Source of the DNA: Deltaproteobacteria bacterium
Lineage (GTDB): Bacteria > Desulfobacterota > Desulfobacteria > Desulfobacterales > JAFDFH01
Length of the DNA: 13,794 bases
Direction: 5' to 3'
Assembly: GCA_019309945.1 (NCBI GenBank)
Contig: JAFDFH010000030.1
Coordinates: forward strand, 1-13,794
In this document: positions 13,293 through 13,794 of the stretch, one piece after another
Layout: each line of letters begins with the position of its first letter
Numbering within the stretch: the first letter of the stretch is position 1
Translations under genes and position numbers: made by a program
Notes under the pieces: generated by a model
The model's database searches: none
What the model was told of the DNA's origin: nothing
The model's input: only the letters and a program-made list of their open reading frames with translations

Positions 13293-13791
13293 ATGAAACG
13301 AGTTTACGAGTTGGATGTCTACAAATTGGCAGAAGCGTTAGCAGATATGTCTGACACGACTTTGCTAAGTGGAACAAAAAGGTTCAGAACACCGTGGGCT
13401 ATCAGATAATACGATCATCCGACAGCATTGCTGCAAATATAGCGGAAGGTATGGTCGGTATACTCCCGCTGACAGGAAAAAGTTTTAGCTAGTGTCCGTC
13501 CAGAAACGGTCTTTTTGCCCGATCTCTGCGTTATGCTAAAAATTTTATCCTCGGAATATCAACTATATGCCTGTGGTAAAATTTTTCGCATGCCTTGATC
13601 TCTAACAAAAATCCTCGTTTCTAGACGGACACTATCTATCTTCAAGCGGTTCACTTGAAGAAACCCAATCATGGTTGCGAAAACTCATCAGCAGAAAAGT
13701 TTTATCTGAGTCGAACGCGACAGAATACAAAGCATTAATTGAAAAACTCGGCCCCCAATTGAATGCGTTCATCAACAGTACAAAAGCATGA
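13293..13791 (+). pseudogene. Four-helix-bundle (S23/IVP family) protein gene, frameshifted and interrupted by a repeat
   Basis: Read across its breaks, the gene encodes the family pattern: ELDVYKLAEALADM, then FAKWNKKVQNTVGYQIIRSS, DSIAANIAEG, GRYTPADRKKF, and after a gap SSGSLEETQSWLRKLI and LGPQLNAFINS. Damage seen: a lost base after ATG at about 13349, an in-frame TGA at 13352-13354 where Trp is expected, a lost base at about 13450 (GG-TATGG for GG-TTATGG), and a 143-bp repeat inserted at 13491-13633 between the Phe-Tyr codons. ATG 13293 has GGGGAGAG upstream. The preceding stretch (13256-13285) has degenerate GAAACTTGAAATT-type units often seen before such genes. Intact members form four-helix bundles of about 115-125 residues; function is unclear. 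Confidence 0.85.
13491..13633 (+). repeat. MITE-like repeat, AGTGTCCGTC-ended type, complete copy (B2)
   Basis: A 143-bp element with ends AGTGTCCGTCCAGAAACG and the complement of AGTGTCCGTCTAGAAACG. Left flank AGCT (13487-13490) and right flank ATCT (13634-13637) are a probable 4-base duplication with one mismatch. Removing the element plus one flank word restores the expected codons (AAG TTT TAT CTA TCT TCA) of the interrupted four-helix-bundle gene, which confirms the boundaries. Confidence 0.92.
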
Positions 13792-13794
13792 AGG

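Overview
The window reads as chromosomal DNA of a Gram-negative anaerobe, most likely a sulfate-reducing deltaproteobacterium (Desulfobacterota, Desulfobacterales-like). This is inferred from gene content: two genes of Kdo/lipopolysaccharide synthesis (kdsD, waaA), a PxxKW-family cysteine-rich miniprotein, an LpoA-like TPR plus LivJ-type lipoprotein, a plant/trypanosome-type phosphofructokinase and an unusual long-N-terminus class II aldolase. No tRNA, rRNA, CRISPR array, phage gene or transposase gene was seen.

Layout. 1-512 (-): 5' part of a class II aldolase gene. 652-906 (-): small DUF2007-like protein. 970-1449 (-): minimal VIT1/CCC1-type membrane protein. 1707-2261 (-): exported DUF4124 coiled-coil protein, divergent from 2596-4557 (+), the LpoA-like lipoprotein; a clear sigma70-like promoter faces each way in the gap. 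4829-6133 (+): waaA, convergent with 6196-7524 (-): 6-phosphofructokinase. 7849-8823 (-): kdsD, whose 3' end overlaps the start of a truncated DHDPS-family (dapA-like) gene. 8887-9535: largely non-coding, with a strong promoter followed about 60 nt later by an intrinsic terminator. 9536-9814 (+): PxxKW protein with its own terminator. 10070-11383 (+): class I/II aminotransferase, followed after 3 bp by 11387-13237 (+): CLC chloride channel/transporter with two CBS domains. 13293-13791 (+): decayed four-helix-bundle (S23/IVP family) pseudogene.

The most distinctive content is between the genes. Seven copies or fragments of a short, non-coding, terminally inverted repeat element (full copies 142-175 bp) share one interior but carry three kinds of ends. 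All four complete copies are flanked by 4-bp direct repeats (one perfect, three with one mismatch). One copy interrupts the four-helix-bundle pseudogene and another truncates the dapA-like gene. A third landed on the stop codon of the lipoprotein gene and recreated it. The central hairpin shows a paired base change between copies. This looks like a MITE-like family moved by a transposase that is not in the window.

Functional links. KdsD makes arabinose 5-phosphate for Kdo and WaaA attaches Kdo to lipid A, but the two genes are on opposite strands and separated by phosphofructokinase. The aldolase and phosphofructokinase belong to the same central sugar-phosphate pathway. The aminotransferase and CLC genes are probably co-transcribed, with no evident functional link.
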